Assembly (NCBI GenBank): GCA_001874335.1
Contig: MPDE01000001.1
Location: 62,001-126,000, forward strand
Direction: 5' to 3'
Length of the DNA: 64,000 nucleotides
Origin: Bacteroidetes bacterium MedPE-SWsnd-G2
GTDB lineage: Bacteria; Bacteroidota; Bacteroidia; Flavobacteriales; Flavobacteriaceae
Notes under the pieces: generated by a model
Databases searched by the model: none
Told to the model about the DNA's origin: nothing
Seen by the model: the letters and a program-made list of their open reading frames with translations, nothing else
Position numbers and translations under genes: made by a program
In this document: positions 24,663-34,000 of the stretch, piece after piece
How positions within the stretch are numbered: position 1 is the stretch's first letter
Layout of the letters: every line of letters starts with the position of its first letter

Positions 24663-25361
24663 ATGAAACAACTTTTTATTCTCGTAGCAGTAATACTTTT
24701 TAGCTCTTGCTCTTCAGATAAACACAACTTTACATTAAACGGAAATATTAAAGGCTTAAAAAAAGGAACCGTTTATTTACAAAGGCAGGTTGATACCAAT
24801 ATCGTTACTATCGATTCCCTTGAAATCAATGGCGAATCAAAATTTAAATTAGGAGCAAATTTAGACTACCCTGAAGTTCTTTATTTAAGATTAGACAAAC
24901 ACGATAATGATGAAGGCGCTTTAGTATTCTTCGCTGATCAAGGCTCTACAGAAATTAATACAACACTTAAAAACTTTGTATTTGATGCTACTATTAAGGG
25001 CTCTAAACAACAGGCAAAGTTGGACGAATACCTCATAATGATGGCTAAGTTTAACAACAAAAACTTAGATTTAATTAAAGAGAATTTTGAAGCCTTAAAA
25101 GAAAATGATAGCGCTAAAGTTGAGTACATTAACAAGCAATACGACGGCTTATTAAAGCGTAAGTACTTTTACACTATTAACTTTGCTGTAAATAATAAGG
25201 ATAGTGAAGTTGCACCATATTTGGCGCTTTCAGAAATCCCCAATACAAGTATTAAATATTTAGATACCATTTATAAGTCTTTAACTCCAAAAATTAAATC
25301 TTCACATTATGGTAAAACGCTTTTAGAAACCATAGAAGAACGTAAAAATAATAGTAATTAA
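24663..25361 (+). CDS. DUF4369 domain lipoprotein
   Basis: From the ATG at 24663 the 232-residue protein has a lipobox ending LFSSC near residue 17. The N-terminal half is a DUF4369 domain (FTLNGNIKGLKKGTVYLQR), the beta-rich module that often precedes thioredoxin domains in Bacteroidota. No thioredoxin CxxC is present here. It is probably anchored to a cell-envelope membrane by lipid and binds a ligand of unknown nature. The in-frame reading from 24633 would lack the lipoprotein signal and is unlikely. A strong terminator follows at 25382. Confidence 0.82.
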   Translation: MKQLFILVAVILFSSCSSDKHNFTLNGNIKGLKKGTVYLQRQVDTNIVTIDSLEINGESKFKLGANLDYPEVLYLRLDKHDNDEGALVFFADQGSTEINTTLKNFVFDATIKGSKQQAKLDEYLIMMAKFNNKNLDLIKENFEALKENDSAKVEYINKQYDGLLKRKYFYTINFAVNNKDSEVAPYLALSEIPNTSIKYLDTIYKSLTPKIKSSHYGKTLLETIEERKNNSN

Positions 25362-25381
25362 TACTACTTTATAGCATTAAT

Positions 25382-25410
25382 AAAAGCCCAAACATAGTTT
25401 GGGCTTTTTT
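25382..25410 (+). terminator. Intrinsic terminator of the DUF4369 gene
   Basis: A 12-bp perfect stem AAAAGCCCAAAC/GTTTGGGCTTTT with a 3-nt loop and six Ts lies 20 bp past the stop. Confidence 0.92.
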
Positions 25411-25460
25411 ATGGAATACATTTAGGCATAACAATTGATATGATTACATAAACCAAACTT

Positions 25461-26207
25461 ATGAAATCAGTACTCACCACAATTACGCTCTTATTTCTAA
25501 GCCTTCCGCTTTTTGCAGATTGCATGTCTGGAGCTAAATATTTCTACCCAAGTGAAAACACCATAACTCAAGATGGGCAGATTCTAATAGAAATGTATGG
25601 AAATCAACAGCATATAATTTCCAAATTAATACATGCAGAAGTTTATTTGGAAGCATCAAATTCCAATCGAATAGAACTTTATTTAGTAGAATCTAACAAA
25701 GGTGAATTTAGACTATCACAAGCACTTTTTTGCCCCAATACACCATTGGTTGTAGGTGAGCATTATACCTTCAAATACATTCCTTCAGGGAGTAAAAAAC
25801 CCATAACATTTAATAGGTATCTAAAAAATTCTAAAACAAATACAGCATTATCTTGGGAGGTTATACCAGATAACAATAACGAAGAAGTTAATCTCGATTT
25901 TAAATTTCAATCAAAAGAAGTACAGTATTACGGCTGTGGTCCATCAATGTACCTAAACTTTACAATTGAAAATGACAAGATGGTATTGTATAAAGTTAAA
26001 CTCACTAATAACTCAAATAAGCGCAGTTCAGAATACATTTTAAGGGCACATGAAGGAATCTTAAAAATAGGACATGGAATGTGCTCTGGAGCATTCAATT
26101 TTCTACCACAAACAACTTACACTGCTGCAATCTCAATATTGGATTCTCAAGGCTTACCCAGTGAAAGAGTATTCAACTATTCATTTGATAGTCCGAGAAC
26201 CAAATAA
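25461..26207 (+). CDS. Secreted protein of unknown family (248 residues)
   Basis: A signal peptide (about 1-19, ending LFA-D) precedes a roughly 229-residue beta-rich protein with cysteines at positions 21, 94, 155 and 209, which could pair outside the cytoplasm. I recognise no domain. Repeated aromatic and serine-rich strands (ATISILDSQGLPSERVFNY-like) suggest an immunoglobulin-like or fibronectin-like sandwich, which is inference. The gene stands between two terminators, and the tRNA-Thr gene on the opposite strand is next. Confidence 0.55.
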   Translation: MKSVLTTITLLFLSLPLFADCMSGAKYFYPSENTITQDGQILIEMYGNQQHIISKLIHAEVYLEASNSNRIELYLVESNKGEFRLSQALFCPNTPLVVGEHYTFKYIPSGSKKPITFNRYLKNSKTNTALSWEVIPDNNNEEVNLDFKFQSKEVQYYGCGPSMYLNFTIENDKMVLYKVKLTNNSNKRSSEYILRAHEGILKIGHGMCSGAFNFLPQTTYTAAISILDSQGLPSERVFNYSFDSPRTK

Positions 26208-26225
26208 TCACAAAATAATAGGCAT

Positions 26226-26258
26226 AAAAAAAAGCATCTTGAAATTCAAGATGCTTTT
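26226..26258. terminator. Bidirectional terminator between secreted protein and tRNA-Thr
   Basis: A perfect stem of about 9 bp (GCATCTTGA/TCAAGATGC) extended by A/T pairs has an A run on one side and a T run on the other. It ends the plus-strand gene and sits 2 bp past the 3' end of the minus-strand tRNA. Confidence 0.9.
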
Positions 26259-26260
26259 TG

Positions 26261-26334
26261 AGCCGATGGAGGGACTCGAACCCACGACCTGCTGATTACA
26301 AATCAGCTGCTCTAGCCAGCTGAGCTACATCGGC
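26261..26334 (-). tRNA. tRNA-Thr (anticodon TGT)
   Basis: A 74-nt cloverleaf: 7-bp acceptor GCCGATG/CATCGGC, D-arm with GCTCAGCTGGCTAGAGC, anticodon stem around loop TTTGTAA (TGT), T-arm with GGTTCGAGTCC, discriminator U. It is identical base for base to the copy at 44168-44241. It stands alone, with its own promoter at 26346 and terminator. Confidence 0.98.
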
Positions 26335-26345
26335 TTTTGCGAGTG

Positions 26346-26376
26346 CAAATATAATTGAGAAAACTATATTTGCAAA
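26346..26376 (-). promoter_or_regulatory. Promoter of the lone tRNA-Thr
   Basis: On the minus strand, TTTG (26376-26373), exactly 19 nt and TATATTTG (26353-26346) fit the Bacteroidota consensus perfectly. The expected start is 5-7 nt before the mature tRNA 5' end at 26334. Confidence 0.85.
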
Positions 26377-26394
26377 CGTTTTTTAAACTTTTTA

Positions 26395-26661
26395 TTAAAG
26401 ATTATTAATCTTTCCGATTAACGCTCTTCCACGTTCCTCTAACTCAGCCTTTACCGTTTTAAAATGCGCTTTTTTATTTTCAACATTTTTTGAATTTACC
26501 TTGGCAATTAACTCGTCAAAAGTAACGATAGCTTCATCAATTATTGCTTCACTCTCTGTTGTGTCCTTATCTGTATTAGTATATTCCCACACATAAACAG
26601 CTTCTATAATATCTCCTAATACGTAGTTAATGTCTTTTTTAAGGTCTCTAACATTTGCCAT
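26395..26661 (-). CDS. Small conserved helical protein of unknown function (88 residues)
   Basis: The protein begins ANVRDLKKDINYVLGDII and is entirely helical and acidic, with no membrane segment, signal or cysteine. I recall similar small proteins in other flavobacteria with the same gene neighbourhood, but I cannot name a family. It lies 30 bp downstream of manA. A TAatTTTG -7 element (26694-26687) at the manA stop suggests its own promoter as well as read-through. Confidence 0.7.
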   Translation of the reverse strand: MANVRDLKKDINYVLGDIIEAVYVWEYTNTDKDTTESEAIIDEAIVTFDELIAKVNSKNVENKKAHFKTVKAELEERGRALIGKINNL

Positions 26662-26691
26662 AATTATTCTTGTTTAAATTTGATTGCAAAA

Positions 26692-27660
26692 TTACACATA
26701 AACTTCTAATAGTGTAGCATTTTGAGTACTTATTTCATAGTTCTTTATACCTGCTGGAACCAATATTGTTTCCCCCATATTTAACTCCTCACTAAAGTCC
26801 TCTGCTACTATATTCGCTTTTCCTTCAACACACATATAAATCACAAACGAATCTTTGTTATTTATGAAAGTCTTAGGTTTATCTAATTTCAAATAATTAG
26901 TAGTAAAATAACTACAACTCACCATTTCATTACTCCTATTTTTATCTTTTGCATAAGATACTTTATAGTCGTTTTTTAACTCAAAATTAAAAGCATCTAT
27001 TGCTAAATCATTATGCAACTCTCTCTCGTTACCATTTTCATCTACCCTATCCCAATCATAAACTCTATAAGTAATATCACTCGTCTGCTGAATTTCTGCC
27101 AATAAAACTCCTGCACCAATGGCATGAATTCTACCAACTTCAATAAAAAAAGTATCTCCTTCCTTTACAGGTTCAAAATTCAAAATACTAGGTAGTGTTT
27201 TTTCACTCAAGTGTTTTAAATAAACCTCCTTAGTCATTGGCCTATTAAAACCCACTATCAAATCTGCCTTTGAATCTGCCTGAACTACATGCCACATTTC
27301 CGTTTTCCCAAATGAATTATGACGTTGTGCTGCCAATTTATCATTGGGGTGCAATTGAATGCTCAAAGGGGTTTTGGCATCTATAAATTTTATAAGTAAC
27401 GGAAACTCTAAACCAAATTGTTTAAAGTTTTTAGCACCCACAAAATCAGATTCGTAAGTACCAAGCAATGATTTTAAATTCGATCCTTTAAGTGGTCCAT
27501 TAGAAACGATAGAAACATCACCTTTAACGTCACTAATTTCCCAACTTTCACCAATATTAGTCAACCCGCTTTGCTTTCCTAATTTGGAAATTAGTTTTTC
27601 TCCTCCCCAAATTTTTGATTTGAGAATGGGTGAAAATTTTAGCGGATATAGTTTAATCAT
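26692..27660 (-). CDS. manA: Mannose-6-phosphate isomerase, type I
   Basis: This zinc cupin enzyme interconverts mannose-6-phosphate and fructose-6-phosphate, feeding GDP-mannose and glycan synthesis. Zinc-site motifs are visible in the 322-residue protein: SIQLHPND (Gln and His), TEMWHVV (Glu) and GRIHAIGAG (His), with the active-site Arg in ITYRVYDWDR. The length fits the short bacterial type I form with one extra cupin lobe. It is third in an operon after idi and queD (gap to queD 5 bp). Confidence 0.94.
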   Translation of the reverse strand: MIKLYPLKFSPILKSKIWGGEKLISKLGKQSGLTNIGESWEISDVKGDVSIVSNGPLKGSNLKSLLGTYESDFVGAKNFKQFGLEFPLLIKFIDAKTPLSIQLHPNDKLAAQRHNSFGKTEMWHVVQADSKADLIVGFNRPMTKEVYLKHLSEKTLPSILNFEPVKEGDTFFIEVGRIHAIGAGVLLAEIQQTSDITYRVYDWDRVDENGNERELHNDLAIDAFNFELKNDYKVSYAKDKNRSNEMVSCSYFTTNYLKLDKPKTFINNKDSFVIYMCVEGKANIVAEDFSEELNMGETILVPAGIKNYEISTQNATLLEVYV

Positions 27661-27665
27661 ATTTT

Positions 27666-28076
27666 TTATTGGCCAGAATAGGTTACCGAGTTGCGAGGCG
27701 TTTCAAACAACGTAATCTTTAATTCCAAATTAGATTCAATTTTTGGTCTTAATTTATTAAATATTACCACCGAAATATTTTCAGCTGTTGGGTTTAAATC
27801 TTTAAACTCTGGGACATCCAGATTTAAATTTTTGTGATCGAAAGCTTCTTCGATTTCCAATTTAATCAAATCTTTTAAAATCTTCATATCAATTACAAAA
27901 CCTGTTTCCTTGGAAATAGGACCAGTAACATGAACAATCAATTCGTAATTATGTCCATGGAAATTGGGGTTATTACATTTTCCAAAAACCTCTTGGTTCT
28001 TTTCAAAATCCCAATCCGCTCTAAACAGCCTATGCGCTGCGTTAAAATGAGCCTTTCTACTTACCGTTGCAATCAT
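27666..28076 (-). CDS. queD: 6-carboxytetrahydropterin/6-pyruvoyl-tetrahydropterin synthase
   Basis: The 136-residue PTPS-fold protein has the zinc triad His in AHFNAAH and NFHGHNY, the catalytic Cys in KCNNPNFHGHN (Cys near residue 34) and the late FETPRNS stretch with the pterin-anchoring Glu. QueD makes 6-carboxytetrahydropterin for queuosine from dihydroneopterin triphosphate. The Cys-x(3)-His spacing fits QueD better than a strict PTPS, but the distinction is inference. The gene sits between idi (2-bp gap) and manA, with no other queuosine gene nearby. Confidence 0.9.
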   Translation of the reverse strand: MIATVSRKAHFNAAHRLFRADWDFEKNQEVFGKCNNPNFHGHNYELIVHVTGPISKETGFVIDMKILKDLIKLEIEEAFDHKNLNLDVPEFKDLNPTAENISVVIFNKLRPKIESNLELKITLFETPRNSVTYSGQ

Positions 28077-28078
28077 AT

Positions 28079-28597
28079 TTAGATTTTAATAAAACTGTAA
28101 TATTTCTCAAATATAATTTTAAACCAAGCTGTGTAATCTTCAGGATTAACCGCCATATCAGCTTTAACAGCTTCTAACGACATCCATTTCCAATCTTCAA
28201 CTTCATCTGGATTAATATTTGGTTCTTCATTAAACTTCCCCACTAAAATGTGATCAAATTCATGTTCTGTAAGTCCGTTATCAAAAGGGGCCTTATACAT
28301 AAACGACGTCACTTCTTCAAGATCGGTCACAAATCCCATTTCTTCTTGAAGTCTCCTTCTTCCGGCTTCTACATTACCTTCTCCATCTCTTTGGTGGCTG
28401 CAACAAGTGTTAGTCCATAAAGAGGGTGAATGGTATTTATGTGCTGCTCTTTTCTGCAGCATAAGTTCATTTTGCTTATTAAAAACAAAAACTGAAAACG
28501 CACGATGCAATAAGGCTTTTTCATGTGCTTCCATTTTTGGCATTAAACCAATGGCTTTACCCGTTTCATCAACAAGAATAACTTTTTCTTCAATCAT
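28079..28597 (-). CDS. idi: Isopentenyl-diphosphate delta-isomerase, type 1
   Basis: The enzyme converts isopentenyl to dimethylallyl diphosphate, priming isoprenoid (menaquinone, carotenoid, undecaprenyl) synthesis. The 172-residue Nudix-fold protein carries the catalytic Cys in TNTCCSHQ and the metal-binding EEMGF Nudix-like helix, plus LHRAFSVF at the start of the domain. It is first in a four-gene operon with queD, manA and a small helical protein. Its start lies 126 bp from the divergent prfC. Confidence 0.95.
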   Translation of the reverse strand: MIEEKVILVDETGKAIGLMPKMEAHEKALLHRAFSVFVFNKQNELMLQKRAAHKYHSPSLWTNTCCSHQRDGEGNVEAGRRRLQEEMGFVTDLEEVTSFMYKAPFDNGLTEHEFDHILVGKFNEEPNINPDEVEDWKWMSLEAVKADMAVNPEDYTAWFKIIFEKYYSFIKI

Positions 28598-28693
28598 AGG
28601 TTAAATATAGCCCGTAAAAATAAAAAATAAAGTGCGGAAAGTAGAATTTAATAATTCACAATTACTCAAGCTATAATTTGTAGGATATAATAG

Positions 28694-28701
28694 TATCTTT
28701 G
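28694..28701 (+). promoter_or_regulatory. -7 promoter element of prfC
   Basis: TATCTTTG (followed by CA) is an exact TAnnTTTG, 22 bp before the ATG. The nearest TTG (28678-28680) is only 13 nt away, so the -33 box is uncertain. Confidence 0.6.
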
Positions 28702-28723
28702 CAGACCATTTGCAATATAGATT

Positions 28724-30313
28724 ATGAGTTTCAATTCAGAGATTAACAGACGACGAACTTTCGGTATTATTTCCCATCCAGATGCCGGTAAAACAACTTT
28801 AACAGAAAAACTTTTATTATTTGGTGGTGCCATTAATGAGGCTGGAGCTGTAAAAAGTAATAAAATAAAAAAAGGAGCTACCAGTGACTTTATGGAGATT
28901 GAACGCCAGCGTGGTATTTCTGTAGCTACTTCTGTTTTAGCTTTTGAATATAACGGAACTAAAATAAATATCTTAGATACTCCTGGTCACAAGGATTTTG
29001 CTGAAGACACTTTTAGAACTTTAACTGCTGTAGATAGTGTTATTGTAGTTATTGATGTTGCAAAAGGGGTTGAGGAACAAACAGAAAAATTGGTTGAAGT
29101 TTGTAGAATGCGAAACATACCAATGATTGTTTTCATTAACAAAATGGACCGTGAAGGTAAAGATGCTTTTGACTTATTAGATGAAATAGAACAAAAGTTA
29201 GGACTAAAAGTTACACCATTAAGCTATCCCATTGGTATGGGTTATGATTTTAAAGGAATTTATAACATTTGGGAAAAAAACATCAACTTATTTAGTGGGG
29301 ATAGTAGAAAAGATATTGAGGAAACTATCGAAATATCTGACTTAAACTCTCCAGAATTAGATGGTTTAATAGGAGAAACTGCCGCGAATACGTTAAGAGA
29401 AGAAACCGAACTTGTTGAAGGAATCTATCCTGAATTCAATAAAACAGAATATTTAGAAGGTAAATTACAACCTGTGTTTTTTGGTTCTGCATTAAACAAT
29501 TTTGGTGTTAGAGAGCTATTAGATTGCTTTGTTGATATTGCTCCAACACCGCGACCAAAACAAAGTGAGGAACGTTTGGTTAAACCAGATGAAGACAAGT
29601 TTACTGGATTTGTGTTTAAAATTCACGCAAACATGGACCCTAATCACAGAGACCGACTAGCGTTTATTAAAATAGTTTCTGGTCAGTTTAAACGTAATAC
29701 ACCCTACACTCATGTTAGGTTAAACAAAAAATTAAAGTTCTCCAGTCCAAATGCTTTTTTTGCTGAAAAGAAAGAAATTGTAGATGTGTCTTATCCTGGT
29801 GACATCGTTGGACTTCATGATACAGGAAATTTCAAAATTGGTGATACCTTGACCGAAGGAGAAAAAATTCATTATAAAGGGATTCCAAGTTTCTCACCAG
29901 AACACTTTAGATATATTAACAACGCCGATCCTTTAAAATCAAAGCAATTATTCAAAGGGATTGACCAATTAATGGATGAAGGAGTGGCACAGCTATTTAC
30001 TTTAGAGTTAAATGGTAGAAAGGTAATAGGAACTGTAGGTGCACTTCAATACGAAGTAATTCAGTATCGATTAGAACATGAGTATGGTGCGAAATGTAGC
30101 TACGAGAATTTAAACGTACACAAAGCCTGTTGGGTAGCAACCGAAGATGAGAAAAGTGAAGAATACAAAGAATTTTTAAGAGTTAAAAACAGATATCTTG
30201 CCAAGGATAAACAAGGCCAATTAGTGTTTTTAGCCGATTCAATGTTTTCATTACAGATGACACAACAAAAGTATCCTAATGTTAAATTACATTTTACTTC
30301 AGAGTATAAATAA
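28724..30313 (+). CDS. prfC: Peptide chain release factor 3
   Basis: RF3 is a translational GTPase that removes RF1/RF2 from the ribosome after termination. The 529-residue protein has the G1 motif SHPDAGKTT, switch I near [14 protein letters not shown]3 [12 protein letters not shown] and G4 NKMDRE, with RF3-like domains 2 and 3 following. Length and motifs match the family closely. It is monocistronic, with a terminator at 30353. Confidence 0.97.
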   Translation: MSFNSEINRRRTFGIISHPDAGKTTLTEKLLLFGGAINEAGAVKSNKIKKGATSDFMEIERQRGISVATSVLAFEYNGTKINILDTPGHKDFAEDTFRTLTAVDSVIVVIDVAKGVEEQTEKLVEVCRMRNIPMIVFINKMDREGKDAFDLLDEIEQKLGLKVTPLSYPIGMGYDFKGIYNIWEKNINLFSGDSRKDIEETIEISDLNSPELDGLIGETAANTLREETELVEGIYPEFNKTEYLEGKLQPVFFGSALNNFGVRELLDCFVDIAPTPRPKQSEERLVKPDEDKFTGFVFKIHANMDPNHRDRLAFIKIVSGQFKRNTPYTHVRLNKKLKFSSPNAFFAEKKEIVDVSYPGDIVGLHDTGNFKIGDTLTEGEKIHYKGIPSFSPEHFRYINNADPLKSKQLFKGIDQLMDEGVAQLFTLELNGRKVIGTVGALQYEVIQYRLEHEYGAKCSYENLNVHKACWVATEDEKSEEYKEFLRVKNRYLAKDKQGQLVFLADSMFSLQMTQQKYPNVKLHFTSEYK

Positions 30314-30352
30314 CAATTAATAAAGTATTGAAAATCAACGTTTTACATTAAT

Positions 30353-30390
30353 AAAAAAGAGGTTTTAACAGTTTTAAACCTCTTTTTTTT
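30353..30390 (+). terminator. Intrinsic terminator of prfC
   Basis: A stem GAGGTTT/AAACCTC extended by A/T pairs and flanked by six As and eight Ts lies 40 bp past the prfC stop. Confidence 0.85.
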
Positions 30391-30471
30391 ACGTTTTAAC
30401 GTAATTATTTGTTTTCTTTATTAGGTCAAGATTAAATTGAGAATAGATTAGAACCCCAAAATGATCTACTT

Positions 30472-30705
30472 ATGAAAACTGAAGCCTATAGTTTTAGTAA
30501 TTCTGATATTACTGTAACTTACCAACCCTGTAACTGCGTTAATGCAGAAAAATGTGCTAAGCAATTATCTAATGTATTTAGACATTCTGTTATTCCTTGG
30601 ATAAATTTAGAAGGCGCATCTACCAAAAAAATAATTAAACAGATTAAAAAGTGCCCTTCCGGTGCCTTAAAATTTCACTACAATAAAGCACAAGAAGTTG
30701 CTTAA
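30472..30705 (+). CDS. YjdI-type iron-sulfur (4Fe-4S mono-cluster) protein
   Basis: The 77-residue protein has four cysteines in an iron-sulfur pattern: CNCVNAEKC near residues 22-30 and CPSGAL near residue 63. This matches the Fer4_19/YjdI group, whose cysteine spacing is C-x(5-6)-C...C-P-(S/T)-G-A-L, with one extra Cys here. Partner proteins are unknown. In other genomes such domains occur beside GNAT acetyltransferases, which is not the case here. The gene lies between the terminators of prfC and of the rpoBC operon. Confidence 0.8.
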   Translation: MKTEAYSFSNSDITVTYQPCNCVNAEKCAKQLSNVFRHSVIPWINLEGASTKKIIKQIKKCPSGALKFHYNKAQEVA

Positions 30706-30718
30706 AAAAAAGTCATAA

Positions 30719-30750
30719 AAAAACCCTTTTGAAATTTCAAAAGGGTTTTT
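30719..30750. terminator. Bidirectional terminator, end of the rpoBC operon
   Basis: A nearly gapless 16-bp inverted repeat (core AAACCCTTTTGAAA and its complement) between A and T runs ends both the iron-sulfur gene (plus) and the DUF3467 gene (minus). Confidence 0.9.
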
Positions 30751-30753
30751 AAT

Positions 30754-31071
30754 TTATGCTTGTCCCGTTGGACCAAAATTTAATGGTATCGGGGGTTGCT
30801 CATAATCTTTGATTTCTCCATGAGCCTTTTCAAAGCGCTTAACATTATCGTTAAGAGCTTTTAAAAGTCTTTTTGCATGCTGCGGTGTCAAAATAATTCT
30901 TGACTTCACCTTGCTTTTAGGTGTACCAGGCATGATACTCACAAAATCAACAACAAACTCTGATACTGAATGATTAATTATAGCAAGATTAGAATAAGTG
31001 CCTTCGGCAATCTTTTCATCTAACTCAATATTAATCTGCCCTTGTTTAGGAGCATCTTTTTTATCACTCAT
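30754..31071 (-). CDS. DUF3467 domain protein, last gene of rpoBC operon
   Basis: The 105-residue protein carries the DUF3467 pattern: a central SNLAIINHSVSEFVVDF strand pair and SRIILTPQHAKRLLKAL, with an acidic helical end. The function is unknown. The start lies only 4 bp from the rpoC stop, and a strong terminator follows its stop, so it is co-transcribed with RNA polymerase genes. That position is widespread in flavobacteria and hints at a role tied to transcription or translation rate, though this is inference. Confidence 0.88.
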   Translation of the reverse strand: MSDKKDAPKQGQINIELDEKIAEGTYSNLAIINHSVSEFVVDFVSIMPGTPKSKVKSRIILTPQHAKRLLKALNDNVKRFEKAHGEIKDYEQPPIPLNFGPTGQA

Positions 31072-31075
31072 AATC

Positions 31076-34000
31076 TTAGTTAAAGTTCATTTCTTCTTTA
31101 GCTTTCATCATTTCGTCAAATTCTTCCTTAGAACCAACAATAATATTATCGTAACTTCTAACACCTGTACCGGCTGGAATTCTATGACCAACAATTACAT
31201 TTTCTTTCAATCCTTCTAGCGTATCTTCTTTAGCGTTTACTGCCGCCTCATTAAGTACTTTAGTTGTTTCTTGGAAAGATGCAGCTGATATAAATGATTT
31301 AGTCTGTAACGATGCTCTGGTAATACCTTGAAGTATTGGAGTAGCTGTCGCTGGACTTGCATCACGAGCTGTAACTAATTGTTTATCTTCTCTACGTAAT
31401 ACAGAGTTTTCATCTCTTAATTGACGTAAAGTAACGATTTGACCTGCTTTTAACACATCAGATTGTCCTGGATCTTCAACAACTTTCATTCCGAAAATAT
31501 TATCGTTTTCTTCAATGAAATCTGATTTATGTACTAATTGATTTTCTAAGAAAATAGTATCTCCAGAGTCAATAATTTTAACCTTACGCATCATTTGACG
31601 TACTACTACCTCAAAGTGCTTATCGTTAATTTTCACACCTTGTAAACGATATACTTCTTGTACTTCATTTACTAAGTATTGTTGAACTGCTGAAGGTCCT
31701 TTAATATTTAAAATATCGTTTGGAGTAATAGAACCATCAGAAAGTGGCATACCTGCTTTAACGTAATCATTCTCTTGAACTAAGATTTGATTAGATAGTT
31801 TTACAAGATATTTTTTAACCTCTCCTAATTTAGATTCGATAATAATCTCACGGTTACCACGCTTGATTTTTCCGAAAGATACAACTCCATCAATAGCACT
31901 TACAACAGCTGGGTTAGATGGGTTTCGTGCTTCAAACAATTCTGTTACACGCGGTAAACCACCGGTAATATCCCCTGCTTTAGCAGATTTACGAGGAATC
32001 TTAACTAAAATTTTACCAACTTCAATTTTATCTCCATCATCAATCATCATATGTGCTCCTACTGGTAAGTTGTAAGAACGCATTGTTTCACCTTTACTAT
32101 TCACAATATGAATAGTTGGGATTAACTTTTTATTTCTTGATTCAGAAATTACTTTTTCTTGGAATCCTGTTTGCTCATCAATTTCAACTTGATAAGTCAC
32201 ACCTTGCTCAATATTTTCGAAAGTTACTTTACCAGCAAACTCAGAAATAATCACACCGTTATATGGATCCCATTGACAAATAACATCACCAGATTTAACT
32301 TTCTGTCCATTCTTCACATAGATAAATGAACCGTAAGGAATATTATTTGTACTTAAAGTAATACCTGTTTTAGCGTCTACTAATTTTAACTCAGAAGTTC
32401 TTGAAATAACTACATCTACTTCATTTCCTTCATTGTCAACACTCTTAACCGTTTTAAGATCTTCAATTTCAGCAACGCCATCAAATTTTACAGTTAATTT
32501 ATTCTCTTCAGAAATGTTACCTGCAATACCACCCACGTGGAATGTACGTAATGTTAACTGCGTACCTGGTTCTCCAATTGACTGTGCAGCTACAACACCA
32601 ACAGCTTCTCCTCGTTGAACCATTTTACCTGTTGCCAAGTTACGACCGTAACATTTAGCACAAATACCTTTTTTAGCTTCACATGATAAAGCTGAGCGTA
32701 CTTCGACAGAATCTAATGGTGATTCTTCAATACGTTGAGCAATAGTTTCGTCTATATGTTCTCCAGAAGCAACAATTAACTCTTCAGTTAATGGATGGAA
32801 AACATCATTTAATGATGTACGACCTTCAATTCTTGCCCCTAAAGTTTCAATAACTTCTTCGTTCTTCTTTAATGGCTTAACTTCAATACCTCTTAACGTA
32901 CCACAATCTTCACTGTAAATAATTACATCTTGAGATACATCTACTAAACGACGTGTTAAATAACCTGCATCGGCTGTTTTTAATGCTGTATCGGCAAGAC
33001 CTTTACGAGCACCGTGAGTAGAGATAAAGTATTCTAAAATTGAAAGACCTTCTTTAAAGTTAGAAAGAATTGGATTTTCAATAATTTCACCACCACCAGC
33101 ATTAGATTTTTTAGGCTTAGCCATTAATCCACGCATACCGGTTAACTGTCTAATCTGCTCTTTAGAACCACGGGCTCCAGAATCAAGCATCATATACACA
33201 GAGTTAAATCCTTGTTGGTCTTCTCTAATACGTTTCATTGAAAGCTCTGTAAGCTCAGCATTTGTAGAAGTCCAAATATCAATAACTTGGTTATAACGTT
33301 CGTTATTAGTAATAAGTCCCATGTTATAGTTAGCCATAATACCATCTACTTGGGTATTAGCTTTATCAATCATACCATGTTTCTCAGCTGGAATAATAAT
33401 ATCACCTAAACTAAATGATAATCCACCTTGGAATGCAAACTTATATCCTAATGTTTTAATTTCATCAAGGAATGCCGCCGTTTCAGGAACACTTGTAGCT
33501 TTTAAAATACCATGGATAATATCTCTCAATGATTTTTTAGTAAGTACTTCGTTAATGTATCCTGCTGCTTCTGGCACTTTTTCATTAAATAACACACGAC
33601 CAACAGTAGTTTCAATAATTTGATTTACTAACTGTCCTTCTTCATTAAAGTCTACAGTTCTAACTTTAATAGATGCATTTAAATCAACCTGCTTTTCATT
33701 GTAAGCAATTGTTACTTCTTCCGGAGAATAGAAAGTAAGGCCTTCACCTTTAACTACTAATTCTGGAGTTGACATACGTAACTTAGTCATATAATAAAGA
33801 CCAAGTACCATATCCTGAGAAGGTACAGTTACTGGAGAACCGTTGGCTGGGTTTAAGATATTATGAGATGCCAACATTAATAATTGACATTCTAAAATAG
33901 CTTCAGGTCCTAATGGTAAATGCACTGCCATTTGATCCCCATCAAAATCGGCATTAAAGGCTGTACATACAAGCGGGTGTAATTGGATTGCTTTTCCTTC

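Noticed and set aside
26074-26295. A 73-residue frame overlapping the secreted protein gene and tRNA-Thr
   Set aside because: It shadows the real gene in another frame and runs through the terminator into the tRNA gene.
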